A DNA stretch of 64,000 bases from Montifringilla adamsi (taxonomy: Eukaryota > Chordata > Aves > Passeriformes > Passeridae), in NCBI GenBank assembly GCA_017590115.1, contig JAGGNK010008337.1, positions 8,113,609 to 8,177,608 on the forward strand, read 5' to 3'. Of this stretch, positions 37,655 through 49,290 are shown piece by piece. The position numbers were made by a program, and so were the translations under genes. Below the pieces are notes generated by a model. It did not search any database and was not told where the DNA came from. It saw only the letters and a list, made by a program, of their open reading frames with translations. The first letter of the stretch is position 1, and each line of letters begins with the position of its first letter.

Positions 37655-37693
37655 AAAAAAAAAGAAAAGAAACCAAACTAAAAATACAAAAAA
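37603..37693. repeat. Poly-A run (50) and A-rich continuation
   Basis: Fifty uninterrupted A (37603-37652), then AAGAAAA-type sequence. The 150 bases before it show no gene or LINE that I recognise. The length may be unreliable in assembly. Confidence 0.92.
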
Positions 37694-38369
37694 AACCACC
37701 ACAGCAGCCTATGAATCAAAGGAGTGAGGTCCATCATGCTTCATCCCTGCCTGATGGACAGGTGAGTGAAATAAGCCCTGCCTGAGCTCAGTAAAAGCTG
37801 TGCTGGATGTGCCACAGGAAGGCTGAGCTCCTGAGGATCCAGCTTCTTACCGGGAAAAATTTCACAGAGTGGCAGCCCTTTGCAAAGTGTCCATCTCAAA
37901 AGGCAGCAAACACCTTTGGGGAAAGCTGCTGTCCACAGCACTTTGTGCTGCTGCTGAGTAACAGGGGTGTGGACACTCTTTTTGGGGACAAGAGTGTTAA
38001 AAAAACAACCAGAGAGCAGAAGAGACCAGGACCTCGTGGGCTGGGGAGGTGCTGGTGCATGTTGAGGTCTGTGAGGGATCCAAAATCCAGGAAAAACCCC
38101 ACAGCTTCACTTGCACAGCGAGGGGGTGGACACAGAACAGAGGTGCCAATTAAGGACACACAGGAACGACTCAGGAAATTACAACTTCCCCAACAATAAT
38201 GACTAAATGGAGAATTATACTTTATCTGTTGAGCATGGATTTTCCAGTTTTGTTGGACATTTTAAAATGCTCTTTTTGAAATCTAACAGAGAAGTCTGTT
38301 CCATGCAGAAGCACACTGGGGCAAAGTTTCCCAAGCAACCAGAGTAAGGGTTTCACAGGAGGAATGTGC

Positions 38370-38450
38370 ACTGGCCTTGCAGATAAGGCACTAGGCTGCT
38401 TAGGGTGAGACCATGGAACTGAATTTCAGTCTCTGACATGGCTGGACAGT
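38370..38450 (+). mobile_element. Possible degenerate tRNA-derived SINE
   Basis: GGCCTTGCAGATAAGGCACT, then GGCTGCTTAGGGTGAGACC, then GGAACTGAATTTCAGTCTCT resembles the A box, spacer and B box of a tRNA-derived SINE such as a MIR-like element. The B box is only approximate. It could equally be chance. Confidence 0.3.
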
Positions 38451-39854
38451 TCCCTACAACCATATCAATAATAAGTATTCCAGCTGCCTCAGCCAGCATT
38501 CCTACAGAGCCCAGGAGAATCAGACAGTGGAATTCTTTGCCAGCTATTTGTGACACAGAGCCCAGTGCAGATTTCCTCAGCGAAGAGCCCTAGGCCTCCT
38601 CTAGCACAGAAAATCACTTTGGGATGGAAAGCACCACTGGAAGCTGCAATCTCCCTGAAATAAAGTGGTTCAGATTGAATTAGGCACTTTTATTCAAGGG
38701 TAGAGAACTGCAGGCTGACCTCTGTCCTCAAACCTTTGAAAACCAAAAGCAGCCATGGTAGTCCTTCCCTGAGCTCACCATAGTCCTCTATCCAGCATCT
38801 ATCTAGCTGCTACCCCTTTTTGCCTAAGAAATCCAAAACCAGAATAATTTCCACCATAAACACCCCTTCTTTCAGGGTTTTGGGAATACTTCCTGCCCAG
38901 TCCCCATTGCACTTGACTCATCTCTTTAAATCAATGTACCAGGTATAGGTTTCCTGTGGGCGAGAATAAAACAAGACCAGCAAATGCAACATTAATCCCT
39001 TTCTAGATTAAAAGGAATTTAAACAGGTGTTCTTCTATGCCAAAAAGCAATTTAAAGTAATCTTCCAGCTCTGGCAGGAGAAATAAAAAAGAAGTAGATG
39101 GATCTCAGGAAGAAAATAAATATAGCTTAGCAGGCAGTGGTTTAGACAGATAGCACGTTGATAGCACCAGAAGCCTTTTGCAGCTGGATGAATTGCTAAA
39201 ACAAATGAACCAGCCTTCCTTCCCACATGTCCTTGCTTGAGTGCACTTGCAAGAGGACTTTAGTCCCCATGCACACTGCTACTGTCAGCTCCCAGGGCCT
39301 GAGCAGCAGCTTCTGTCATTACTGCCTGCCTGATTATGACAACCTTCACTTCTACATGCACAACTCTTGCCAATGCTAGTTGGGTGCATTAAGCTTTGAG
39401 TGAAGATTTGCAATTTCTTCTTTTGCTGAACAAGCTTAAAAATACCATTTTTCTCCTATTTTAATTCCTAATAGCTACAGAACGTTGCTACAATCTGTTG
39501 TATGTCAGTGCAGCATTTGCAAAACGAGCGAGCACGGTCTCAGAAAATTAAGTCCCCTACTTGCTCATAAGGGAGAGGAAGAATTGGCAGCAGAGAAAGT
39601 TCATCTTGCAGTGAACACTTGACAGTGCACATCTAAAACTTCTCCCTCTTGAACATAACAAGAGGCCTCCCCTTTGGATCACAGGATGGCCTCTCACTGT
39701 GTCCCATCCCCACTGGAAAGCTTGAAGTCCAGTGGGTGATGTCATAAAACCCCCTGAAATTCTTACACATTGCTGACCATCAGTGATCTCAAGAAAGCAT
39801 TCCTCAGGTGTGGAAACCCAGGACACAGTGAATATTTCTCTGTCTGCTCTGGGG

Positions 39855-40400
39855 TGTCCTGACCCCCAGGGGAGCACTGACTTTGACCCTCATTCATGGA
39901 GAAAGTTTCCTAGACTTCAGGATAGACTAGAATCCACAAATGTGTGAAATAGATTATAGAGAGTAGTGTAGGTGTATCACTTGGTGAGAAATTTAGGTTT
40001 TGTGATTTTTAGTATGTTGTAGATGGAAGTAAGATGGAGGCACAGGGTGTTGTCCTGAGTTTCTTCTTCATGCTGCTTCTTCTTTCTTGTTCATGGGTTT
40101 GGGTGGCGTTTTGTAATAGGGCAGAAAAGTCTGCATTGTGGGCTTCAGGGATTGGGTTAAAAGGGAAAATAATCTAGGTGTCCTTTCTTAATTGGATAGT
40201 TTAGTCTTAAAAGACCTTGTAACAAGAGATTGTTGGCCATTTTGTGCCTTCTAATGAAAAGCTGCCAAACTCATGGTTGTGAGACTGTTTTACTGATAAG
40301 AAATAATAAACACCTGAGTCTGAACATGAAATACCCAGTGCCTTCAACCCAGACCCAGAGAAACTGACAGGCAGAACCCTTTGTCTGTTCTCAGCAAGTC
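39855..40400 (+). mobile_element. Probable LTR, fourth family
   Basis: The element starts TGTCCTGACCCCCAGGGGAG, followed by a stretch that resembles a songbird LTR I recall (GAGAAAGTTTCCTAGACTTC). An AATAAA polyadenylation signal is at about 40303. There is no second copy in the window and I see no target duplication, so both the class and the right edge are uncertain. Confidence 0.5.
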
Positions 40401-43400
40401 TGCTTGAAACTATTAAACTCCTGCTGAGGGTATCTACACCTTGGAACAGGCTGTCCCACAGAGGGCTGGACAAATCCTTCAGCACGGAGCAGAGCCCAGG
40501 CAGCCGTGCTTCAGAGAACACAAAACATCTTCTATTCCATGTATAACATTCCCCATCCTTCTGGAAACCCCCGGGCTATCCAGCAGTGCTTATGGCTCAC
40601 ACCTCCTCTGATGTGACCTGTGTCACAAGAGCTGCTGATTTCCACCCAACTGGGACTATAAAGTTATGGGCAACTGCAGCAGAGAGACAAAGACTGGATG
40701 ATTCACCCTTTGGACCTTGAACTCCTTTTTATTATTGGTCCCTCCAGATAAGAGGTAGAACACTACAAGGAAGAGAACTCTTTTCCGCTGTTCCTGTGTT
40801 GGTAAATTTGATTCCTCACAGCTCTCAAATAGATGGGTACCTTTCTCCAGGATCAAAATTCATGTGTGCTGGTAAACCAGACTCTGTCACCACCACGATT
40901 CAAGCAAATCCCAAAAAAGGGGAGCAGCATATGCTTTTCTGTTTCTCAGCTTTCTGAAAGGGCTGTCTTACAATACATAACATTTATGAACCTGTCTGAA
41001 CCAGCTTTTATTGAGAAGTAAAAAGTACCATGTAAGAGGCAAAAAATTTGATCTAAAGAGCAATTTCATTTAAGGCAGAGCGTGACAGCTTTGCAGTAGC
41101 TCACCTGACAGACTGCTGTGCTTCCCAAGCTACAGAACATCATTTGCCTCCCTCAGACTTAATCTGAGAGAAACAGACTGTGTGCAAAAAGCTCCCATCT
41201 CATCTCATAGTCCTACCAGAAAACATGTCCAAGAATGACCTTAAGGGGGGCAATCCAAGTGTAAAATGAAGGGAATCTCATCTGTCCAAACACTGCCTTA
41301 AGTTGTAACTCAGACACCCTAAAGCCACAAAATCCACCCAGTAATCCATTGCCACTTACCTTCCAGGATTGTTTAATCCTTCAGGCGCCTGAATTTAAAG
41401 GTGCTTCATTACACAGACAAATTATTTCCCTGTCACATAATTTCAGTTGCCTCCTGCTGCTCATTAGTGCTCCTCTATGAATAGTGGTATTTCTCCATCA
41501 CCTGCAGCCCTGCTGTGATTTACTTCAGGCTTTTGAATCCTTCCTATGTCCTTCAGAGCAGCCCTGACCAGAGCGTGATGGTAACAGCACTCAGCTTTTA
41601 AATTATAGTCCCTGGCAAAATATACTCACTCAGAAACCAAACACACAGATGCTTGGTTCTGCTTTGCACAAAGTGTTCTAAACTATTAGATGATTTTCCT
41701 CCAAGGAAGGAAAAGCAGAAAAGATGCCAAATGGATGAAGATACCTAATTTTCCCTACAGATTTCACCTAAACTTAACCATAGAAAGAAATGCTCAATTT
41801 AAGCAGACTTGATCATTCCTGGAAGATTGAAGAATCTGCCTCTCCACCAGCTGCAAGACAGAACTTCCATAGCTGTGTAAGGAAACTGGATTTTTTGGGT
41901 GAGGCTAAAAGTTCTTGAAGGAACAGGGTCTCCTCTTGCCTTCAGCAGCAATTTGGCCGTGTTGGAATAAGGCTGGTACCAGAAATTACAGATATCAGGA
42001 CAAGGCTGAAATGGAAAAATGGATCAGCATGTGGTGACACTGGGTTTGGTCAGGAGATTCCCCTCAGTAGAAAAGAAGTGGGGGGAAGGGAAACTGTATT
42101 CTGTGAGGTGTGGGAATAAATGTGGAAAACACAAACCTTTTAAGCCAGAAAGCCTCGGGCATTTCCAAGCACGGCAACTGATCCACTGAGCCATGGTGTG
42201 AGAGGACTGAATAATCCAAAGTACTAAATGTCACAAGAGCTAACACCTAGAGACTTTGTGCCGCCCACACTCACAAAAAGTGAATGCCCAGAGCATCCCA
42301 TAATGGCTGGGGTCAATAATTATTTCGTGCTGGGGAGCATCGCTCTAATCAAAGAGCACCATGGAAGGGCACAGAATGCTAAAGCAGTAACAAAGAGTTA
42401 TGCTGTGTTGCAAGGTAGAAAAATTCACAGAGCAAGGCGCTGTGCAAGGGGGCAATGAGGTTACATGGAGGAAAAGAAGAAAAGGGAACTTGTAAATAGT
42501 ATAAGAGAGTGTCCATGAGCTCAAATGGAGATAGAGACATTCAAGACTCTTCAAAAATAATCTGCAGCAAAACAAATAGCCAGTGCCACAAGATCACCCC
42601 CTGGGACACTGGCAGCTGGTGTTTGTAGTGTTCCTGATGTTTTTATAGCCTTCCTGATGTTCTCCATAAGTATGTTTGTTTCAGTGACAGAAGGGAAATG
42701 AGGGGAAAAAAAATACAGGTAGCATAGAATTAATACAGCAAGGACCTCCTTTTCTTTCTTATACATTTTTGTGAGTGTTTGAAAATAAATTAAGATCTGC
42801 CTCTAAGTTTTGTAATTTTTGTCCATTCCCACCCAAAAGACTTAATGACAGGGAAGAACAAACAGAGATGAAGACAAAGAACATTATTTCAGAGGCATAA
42901 AATTATCTACAGGATACAATTTAGAGCAGAGGACTTCCACTGGACAAGCAGTTGGTGTCAGTGGACAAGCAGGGTACAAATTGATTCCAGTCATGTTGCT
43001 TTCTTTATCTTACATGATGCAGCTGCCTGACACTATTGATGGTTTCAGTAAAGCTTAGCATCTTTGTTAACCCATAACAGTCACGGGTAAATCCCAGAAT
43101 AAATCTCTGAATCTCTAGAGATCACTGTAGAGGTGTTGCCAAATCATCTGCACAGACGAAGACTGACGTTAAGCTTAAGTCATGAGTTTAAAGCAGCAAC
43201 CCACAGGTGAACTGCAGGCAGACCCAAATCCAAAGCTGTGGTGCAATAATCAATATTGAGCTCCAGATCTTCATTCGTGTCTCGCATTTCCTGGAAAGCT
43301 CTGAATGCAGGAAGAGAAACCAGGGATTGGGGTGTCTGCTCTATTTTCAGGGCAAACATGAATGACTGAACAGGGCAGGGGAGTTTGTCCTTGCAGAATT

Positions 43401-46400
43401 GCTTTGTCCACAGGGCTTCTCTAGTGCCTGTCCTCTCTCCTCACCTACCTTGTCATTGGTGTGATAAGTACAGATTTTCCTGACTGTTTTCCCAGTTTCT
43501 CTGTTGGGAGAATTTACTCACTGGGGATTTTCTCTCTCTGAGCACCACAGCTCACACGGGGTGGATTTAGGGGATGTTACAGAGCCTGGCACAGACACAT
43601 GGGGCAACATGGAACAGCCCAGAGCTGTTTGGAGGAAGAACAACTGCATGAACACTGAGCTGAGAAGAAAGAAAAGCAGGTACAGGCATTAAAACATGAA
43701 TACACTTGTGACAAGATCCTCGTGTTTCCCAGAAATTACTGCAATTCATTTTGCACAGGCTGTAAGGATGAAGGGATGCTTTAACTGAAGCCTGGAAAGG
43801 AAGGCAGGAGCCGGGGATTTGTCCAGATTTGTCCTGGAGTCCTAAGCATTTCTTGGTGATCTTGGTACCACCACATGTTCTTAAGACATAGCAGGACACA
43901 GCTGTAAATGCCAATATTAAAAGTCCTAAGCTAAGAGAAATTTATGGAAACTAAAATTTCCTGTTGTTTTGGTGCCCATGGAACAGAAGAATAATCAATA
44001 AATATGAAGCTACTATTATTCCCAGTGGAATCAATGCAGATTAGACACAAAGAATCCTTTTTTTTTTTTTTTTAAATTAGCGGGAAGTCTTGTGTGTACA
44101 GGATATACCCATGTACTATGTCAGCAACAAGTGTAGCCCTCATTTGCACCAGGAAAAGCTCACTGAGTCACAAACCCAGCCTCATGTGACTGTCTGACAT
44201 TTGTCAGATGAAAGCAATTTATGAGGTCTCAAGTTCATGACAGTCTCAAGGCTCTGTTCTGACACGGGCCACAAGTGCTACTTAAATATGTCATTCCTCT
44301 GCACAGAGCTGCATTTTCTCTGTGAGGACACAGGGCTGTGCCAGCCCCAATTTCAGCTGGTACAATGGATTTTCTAGTGGCAGACAAAACTCAAACCTCC
44401 TGCACATGAATGGAATTAATTGATCTTTTCTGCTGGGAGGCTGCTGTACTCCTTGAGCCAAGCTCTGCTTTAAGTCACAGCGTGTGGAGCCGTGCTGGAT
44501 TTACTCTGGAGCTCTGCAGTGCAGACTGCAGGGCTCCTCCTGTCCCCCAGGGAAGGTTAGTGAGCAGCAGCTCAGCTTGGCTCCTTATTGTCTTTGTTAA
44601 TAACACTTCTAACGATTTGTGTTTGCATCTATTTTTGTATCTCTTAACATACTTGTAAGACACTCAAGGCTGCCTTGGAAAGAGCCCAAGCTCAGCAGAG
44701 GGGTGTATTTAAAACAGATGAACCCCTGGTTGCTGTAGGTATGTCATTGGTGTCCATTCAGTTTGCAGGAGTTTTTTTCTCCCTTTCCACAGTCAGAGGC
44801 AGCCTGTGGTGTGCCCAGCCCTCAGAGCACTGTAACAGAGAAGCACCATCCCTTCCTTTTGCAGAATCTCCAATTCTCCACTGAACAACTTGTTCTCCAC
44901 AAGAACATCACAAACACTAGGGCAAGCAGGGAAAGAAGAAAAGGTCATTCTGCAGCTGCAGGGTAAACTAAAACAACTATCTGATCTTGAGTTCCCTTTA
45001 GCCTGCCAACACTTCCCTCATCGTTTAGTGTACAACTCAAAATGTCCATACCTGCAAAACGTTTGAGATACAGCTTATTTAGATTCTGTGGAAAACAAAG
45101 GGAAAAACTCCCATCATAACATCTCCTATGGCAGCTCCTTGAAAGTCAGCTAGTGACCATAACCAATCCCTTCTCCTGCTCTCTGATAGGATATTATTCT
45201 TCTCTGACTGGGTGTTTGGTGGCCATGAGCCACACGCTGGAGTCCCTCAGGCCTGATGGGTATGGAATTCCCACATCCATCATATTCTCACATCATTCAC
45301 TGACCAGAGCCCCAGCACCTACTTCCCACAGCAGCATCCACAAGCAGGGTAACTCAGCACAAAGCCTTGGCAATCAGGCTGCCACTATCAACCAGAAAGT
45401 CCAGCTCAAGCCTGGTCAGCACTGACACAAGGCTGCTTCACACACGGGTTCTCTGTCCATCCTGCTTATCAGGGAACAACAACTGCACTCGACTCTTTGC
45501 CAGGCTGCAGGGAGTCAGAGGCCAGGCTCCTCTGGTTTTAAGGGCTACAAGAGTGTGCATGGCCCAGCCATCTGCAGGATGTCCTTGTTGCCACCTGGGC
45601 CAGCACCACCTACTCTTTCGCCAGACACCCAGGAGATTGAGCTGTCTCAGCTTTCTTTGTCAAGCTGCCCTTGGCACAGCAGCACTGCTTGTCTTCAGCT
45701 TTACAGTGAGAAGTCTGGGGAGGATGTGTCCCCAGCCCTGTGTGTCAGCATACTGGTGCTATACTGGTGTGCCAGGGGAGCTCCATGGTCTGAAACACCA
45801 CTTTAGGTGATATTCGGTTTGTTTCTAGTTTTTTTTTCCAAAACAATTGTTGGTCTCAGCTACAGAAAAATAATTATATATCTATATATAAATACATGGC
45901 AGTTCTGTGAGCTGTTTTCATGCTGAGAAGCAAAATGAACATTTTAAAAGATCAGATCTGAAGAAATCTGAGTATTCTTAGCACATACAAATATCACCGC
46001 TTTTTATAAACCGTAACTTTATTTTCATTAAAAAAAAATAAAATTAATAAAATTCAGCCCTGGGCCACATTTCCTTGCTTAGGTCCCAGCACACCTTTCC
46101 ATGGACTCCTGCCTTCCCTGGCTGAAGCTCTCCAGCACAGCCCTGTCTCCTGGGCCAGAGGGAAGGCTGCAGCTCGCGGGAGCTCCGCAGAGGATGCTCT
46201 GCCACGCAGCACTCGGGGAACCTCAGCAGAGTAACGCTGCCACCAACTCCCTTGTTTAGAAAAGCTTGGGAATGTCACAACTTGTTATACCCTGGAATCC
46301 TTAAAACCCTCGGGAAGCAGTCATAAGTTCTGCCTGAGGCGCCCCAGAGCTTCCACCAGCACCGGCAGTGTGAAATTAATGATGCAGCTGAGTCTGGGAG

Positions 46401-47929
46401 TGGTGGCATTTTATAGTGGGGAGAGGAAGCTCCACACACTGCCAGCTAATCCTGGAGAAGTAAATGAACTAGCTCACATTTGTCACAGGCTTTGAGATAT
46501 TCCAAGGAAATGTTCCATAAAAGCCAACTTATTAAGTATTTCTGACAAAATATTGTTTTAATTAATCTCAGTCTTTGATTTTCTATTTGGGCTGCTCTCA
46601 CAATGGCCCTTTGCTTGCTTTTACTGTAGGTGATGCGGGCTCACCCACACACAATTCCCAGGACCTATGGAGAATTATGTCACTGCAAGTTATTGATTGT
46701 GTTCCAACTTGGATTCTGCTTTGTACAGGCTCTAATTAATCCACATTCATACCATAAGGATTTCTCATCTGGCTGTGGTTTGATCAACCAGCAGAGAAAT
46801 ACAGAGCTCATATCAGTCACATTGGATCTCTCCAAGAGAAAGTGCCGCTCTCCAACAGCTTTGTGTCTAGGAAATACAGAGTCTAGGCTGTCATGAACTA
46901 TTTAGATGGAAATAAATGTCACCATTAAAAAAAGAGAACCCAACAAACAAAAAAATTCAAAACAACCCCCCCCCCCAAAAAAAAAACCAAAAAACCCTCC
47001 CCAAAAAACCAGTTTAGTTAATATAGTTCAGAAACATGTCTAAACTTTGTGCTTCATGAAAAAAAGGAAGATTTTTTGGATGAAATGCACTCAGAAGACA
47101 AGCCAAAGATAAGCAAAGAAAATAAAGAGATAAGAAGATAAGCAAAGAAAACCTGTCATTAAAGATGAGAGAATTTACATGGGCAAAGTTTTTGTGGTTT
47201 CAAGCCCAGTTAGTAGAAAAATAAAATGATGTAACCTAGGAAGAGGATTCTGTATTTCCCTCGTTTAGTTTACCCAACATTTTCGTTGTGCTAATTTGTA
47301 CTTTAATCAATTACACTGTTGAATAAGGCATTTGTCAAGTGGTATTAAAGTGGCATAAATAAAGCAGTTCAAGGTTTCTCTTGGAATCTAAATTCCTAGC
47401 AGGAATTTTTTCGGCAAAACCGCAGCTTCAAAATACACAGCAAGACACAGACTATCCTCTAGCTCATGGAAAGACCCTGTGTATGTGTCACACTTACATT
47501 TTATATCAGGATTAATGCCTTTAATATTTTCCCCGTTTTCTCTGCTGAATCCCATCTACAGGGACAATTATTGTGGGTTTGTTTTTTTTTTTTACCTAGA
47601 CTCACACAAGTTTTATTCCCATTTCACCCACTGAATTCTGTGCTGAACAATAATTACCAGCCCTGCAAAGCCATGTTTCGTCTCCTGGCACTGAGGAACG
47701 AAGCCACATTTCCACACCAAGCTGCGATTAGCTCTCCAGGGACACAGTTTTCTTTGCCTTCCAATTCTCGTGGCTCCCCTCCCTCTTCCTCCTTACCGCA
47801 GCGATTTTCAAACAATAAACGCGTGTGGGTTTAATTTACACCTTTTCTTACACTTTCCTTTTTTAAGGGCGCACGGGGCATGCTCTTCCACCGCTTCTGC
47901 GCTCCCTCATATGGAGTTCTCTCCCCCAT
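40401..47929. other. Intergenic upstream of STUM, no gene seen
   Basis: Unique sequence. The 147-codon frame at 45367-45810 is Cys/Leu-rich, matches nothing I recognise and overlaps an 83-codon frame in another phase, so it is probably chance. The tract at 46958 is simple sequence. Near 47107-47152 the motif AGATAAGCAAAGAAAA occurs twice. Confidence 0.6.
46958..47012. repeat. C-run and A-run low-complexity tract
   Basis: A run of about 11-12 C is followed by about 10 A, then mixed A/C. Confidence 0.88.
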
Positions 47930-48027
47930 TCCAGCGGGGAACGGGACAGCGCCTCGCCCCGTCTCTGGCTGCCCAGGCGGGACCAGGCGAGGGGCGCGCG
48001 GCTCCGGCGGCTGGGGATGCGCCCAGG

Positions 48028-48475
48028 GGCTCGGGATAAACCGGGATGCGGGCGGGATAAACCGGGAAGCGCTCCGGGCAGCGGCGTGGCTGCCGAGGGG
48101 CTCGGGATAAACCGGGACCCAGGGAAGCGCTCCGGGCAGCGGCGCAGCTGCCGAGGGGCTCGGGATAAACCGGGATGCAGGGAAGAACTCCGGGCAGCGA
48201 CTGCTGAGGGGCTCGGGATAAACCGGGATGCAGGGAAGCGCTCCGGGGGCTCGGGATGAACTGGGATGCAGAGAAATGCTCCGGCAGCACACGGCTGCCG
48301 AGGGGCTCGGGATAAGCCGGGATGCAGGGAAACGCTCCGGGCAGCGGCTGCCGAGGGGTTCGGGATAAACCGGGATGCAGGGAAGCGCTCCGAGCAGCGG
48401 CTGCCGAGGTGCTCGGGATAAGCCGGGATGCAGGGAAGCGCTCCGGGGGCTCGGGATAAGCCGGGATGCGGGCGG
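48028..48475. repeat. GC-rich minisatellite, ten diverged units, upstream of STUM
   Basis: A core of the form CTCGGGATAAACCGGGATGC recurs with small changes at about 48031, 48052, 48101, 48159, 48211, 48251, 48306, 48360, 48412 and 48451. The full unit is about 50-58 bases and also contains GGGAAGCGCTCCGGGCAGCGG and GCTGCCGAGG. Some units are shortened by loss of the second half (those after 48031, 48211 and 48412). Variants AAACC, AAGCC and GAACT in the core show independent decay of units. The array sits in the CpG island and ends about 100 bases before the STUM ATG, so it may be part of the promoter or 5' UTR. Long open frames on both strands here (up to 492 codons on the minus strand) arise from this GC-rich repetition. 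Confidence 0.9.
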
Positions 48476-48490
48476 GCTCCAGCGGCGCGA

Positions 48491-48515
48491 GGGGCGGGCG
48501 GAGGGCGGGGAGGGG
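48491..48515 (+). promoter_or_regulatory. GC boxes / G-quadruplex-type motif in STUM core promoter
   Basis: Overlapping GGGGCGGG and GGGCGGGG motifs are consensus-like Sp1/KLF sites. The run contains five tracts of three or more G separated by one to four bases, which fits the usual G-quadruplex pattern on the + strand. It lies 63-87 bases upstream of the STUM start codon, where a TATA-less transcription start would be expected. No transcription start can be fixed from sequence alone. Confidence 0.55.
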
Positions 48516-48577
48516 TCGGCGCGGGGGCCGCTCGGCGGCGGGAGCTGCGATCCCGGCGGGACACGGCCGCGCCGGCC

Positions 48578-48767
48578 ATGGAGCCCTCGCCCAAAGACGG
48601 CGAGAGCGCGGCGGCCGCCGAGCCCAGCCGGGGCGGCTCGGCCCCGTCCAGCGGCGTGGTGGTGCAGGTCCGGGAGAAGAAGGGCCCCCTGCGCGCCGCC
48701 ATCCCCTACATGCCCTTCCCCGTGGCCGTCATCTGCCTCTTCCTCAACACCTTCGTGCCGGGGCTGG
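48578..48767 (+). CDS. STUM: STUM (C1orf95) first coding exon, partial gene
   Basis: This exon encodes the first 63 residues, plus one base of the next codon, of a STUM-type protein. STUM belongs to the SPEC3/Stum family of small membrane proteins; the Drosophila member (stumble) is needed for mechanical sensing in proprioceptive neurons, and the vertebrate role is less clear. What I see: an acidic/Ala/Ser-rich N-terminus starting [10 protein letters not shown], then the family-typical block [17 protein letters not shown] (residues 31-47), then a hydrophobic stretch (about 45-63) that begins the first membrane segment. The frame runs into a splice donor (CTGG|GTAAGG) after PGL. The family protein is about 140 residues, so the rest lies in later exons beyond this window. 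The ATG has a good context (G at -3, G at +4) and matches the known vertebrate N-terminus. The frame stays open upstream to an ATG at 48428, but that extension reads through minisatellite sequence. Identification is from memory of the family, not from a search. Confidence 0.93.
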
Positions 48768-49290
48768 GTAAGGATGCTGCGGGAGGGAGCGAGGGAAGGC
48801 GGCCGGGGCTCGGGGTCCCTCTCCCCACCTGCGGCTGCTTCGCCCCGCCGGGGCCGCTCGGGCTGCCGGACCCCGCCGTGGCCGCAACTTTCCCTTTCCC
48901 CGACGGCCCCGCGGGGAGGGATGGAGGGATGGAGGGAGGCAGGAGCTCCTGCGCCAAGTTTCGCGTCGGGGGTCGGGGCAGCGCCCTGCGGGGTCCGCAG
49001 GGATCGCACCCAGAGGAGCGGGCGAGGGTCGCGCTCCCCTCGGCGGGCAGCGGGGCCGGGGCGGCCGGCTGACCCCGCTCGGCGGGCACGGGCGGTCCCC
49101 GGGACACAGCAGACACATCCCGCACCTCCGAGCCCGCCGTTCTCGCCGGGCGGTGCGGAAGGGATTCCGCTCTTCGGGCTCTCGGCAGCTGTGATTGCGG
49201 TCAGAGGATCAAACTCACGGTGACCACACCGCTCGCTAGCTAGAGACGAGCTTTCAGAGCCCACCGTGCCGGGTTTTCTAAGGAGACGCC

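Larger units (their letters stand above)
35333..39854. other. Intergenic, no gene seen
   Basis: Unique sequence with an imperfect hairpin at 35982, the poly-A run at 37603 and a possible SINE at 38370. Confidence 0.6.
47930..49290. promoter_or_regulatory. CpG island over STUM promoter, exon 1 and start of intron 1
   Basis: Base composition changes abruptly from AT-rich, CpG-poor flanks to GC-rich sequence dense in CpG. The island covers the minisatellite, the GC-box region, the coding exon and about 500 bases of intron 1. This is the usual layout of a TATA-less vertebrate CpG-island promoter. I see no TATA box close upstream of the start codon. Edges were judged by eye. Confidence 0.85.

Noticed and set aside
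45367..45810. A 147-codon Cys-rich open frame
   Set aside because: No recognisable domain, no splice structure, and overlapping frames in other phases. It is consistent with chance.
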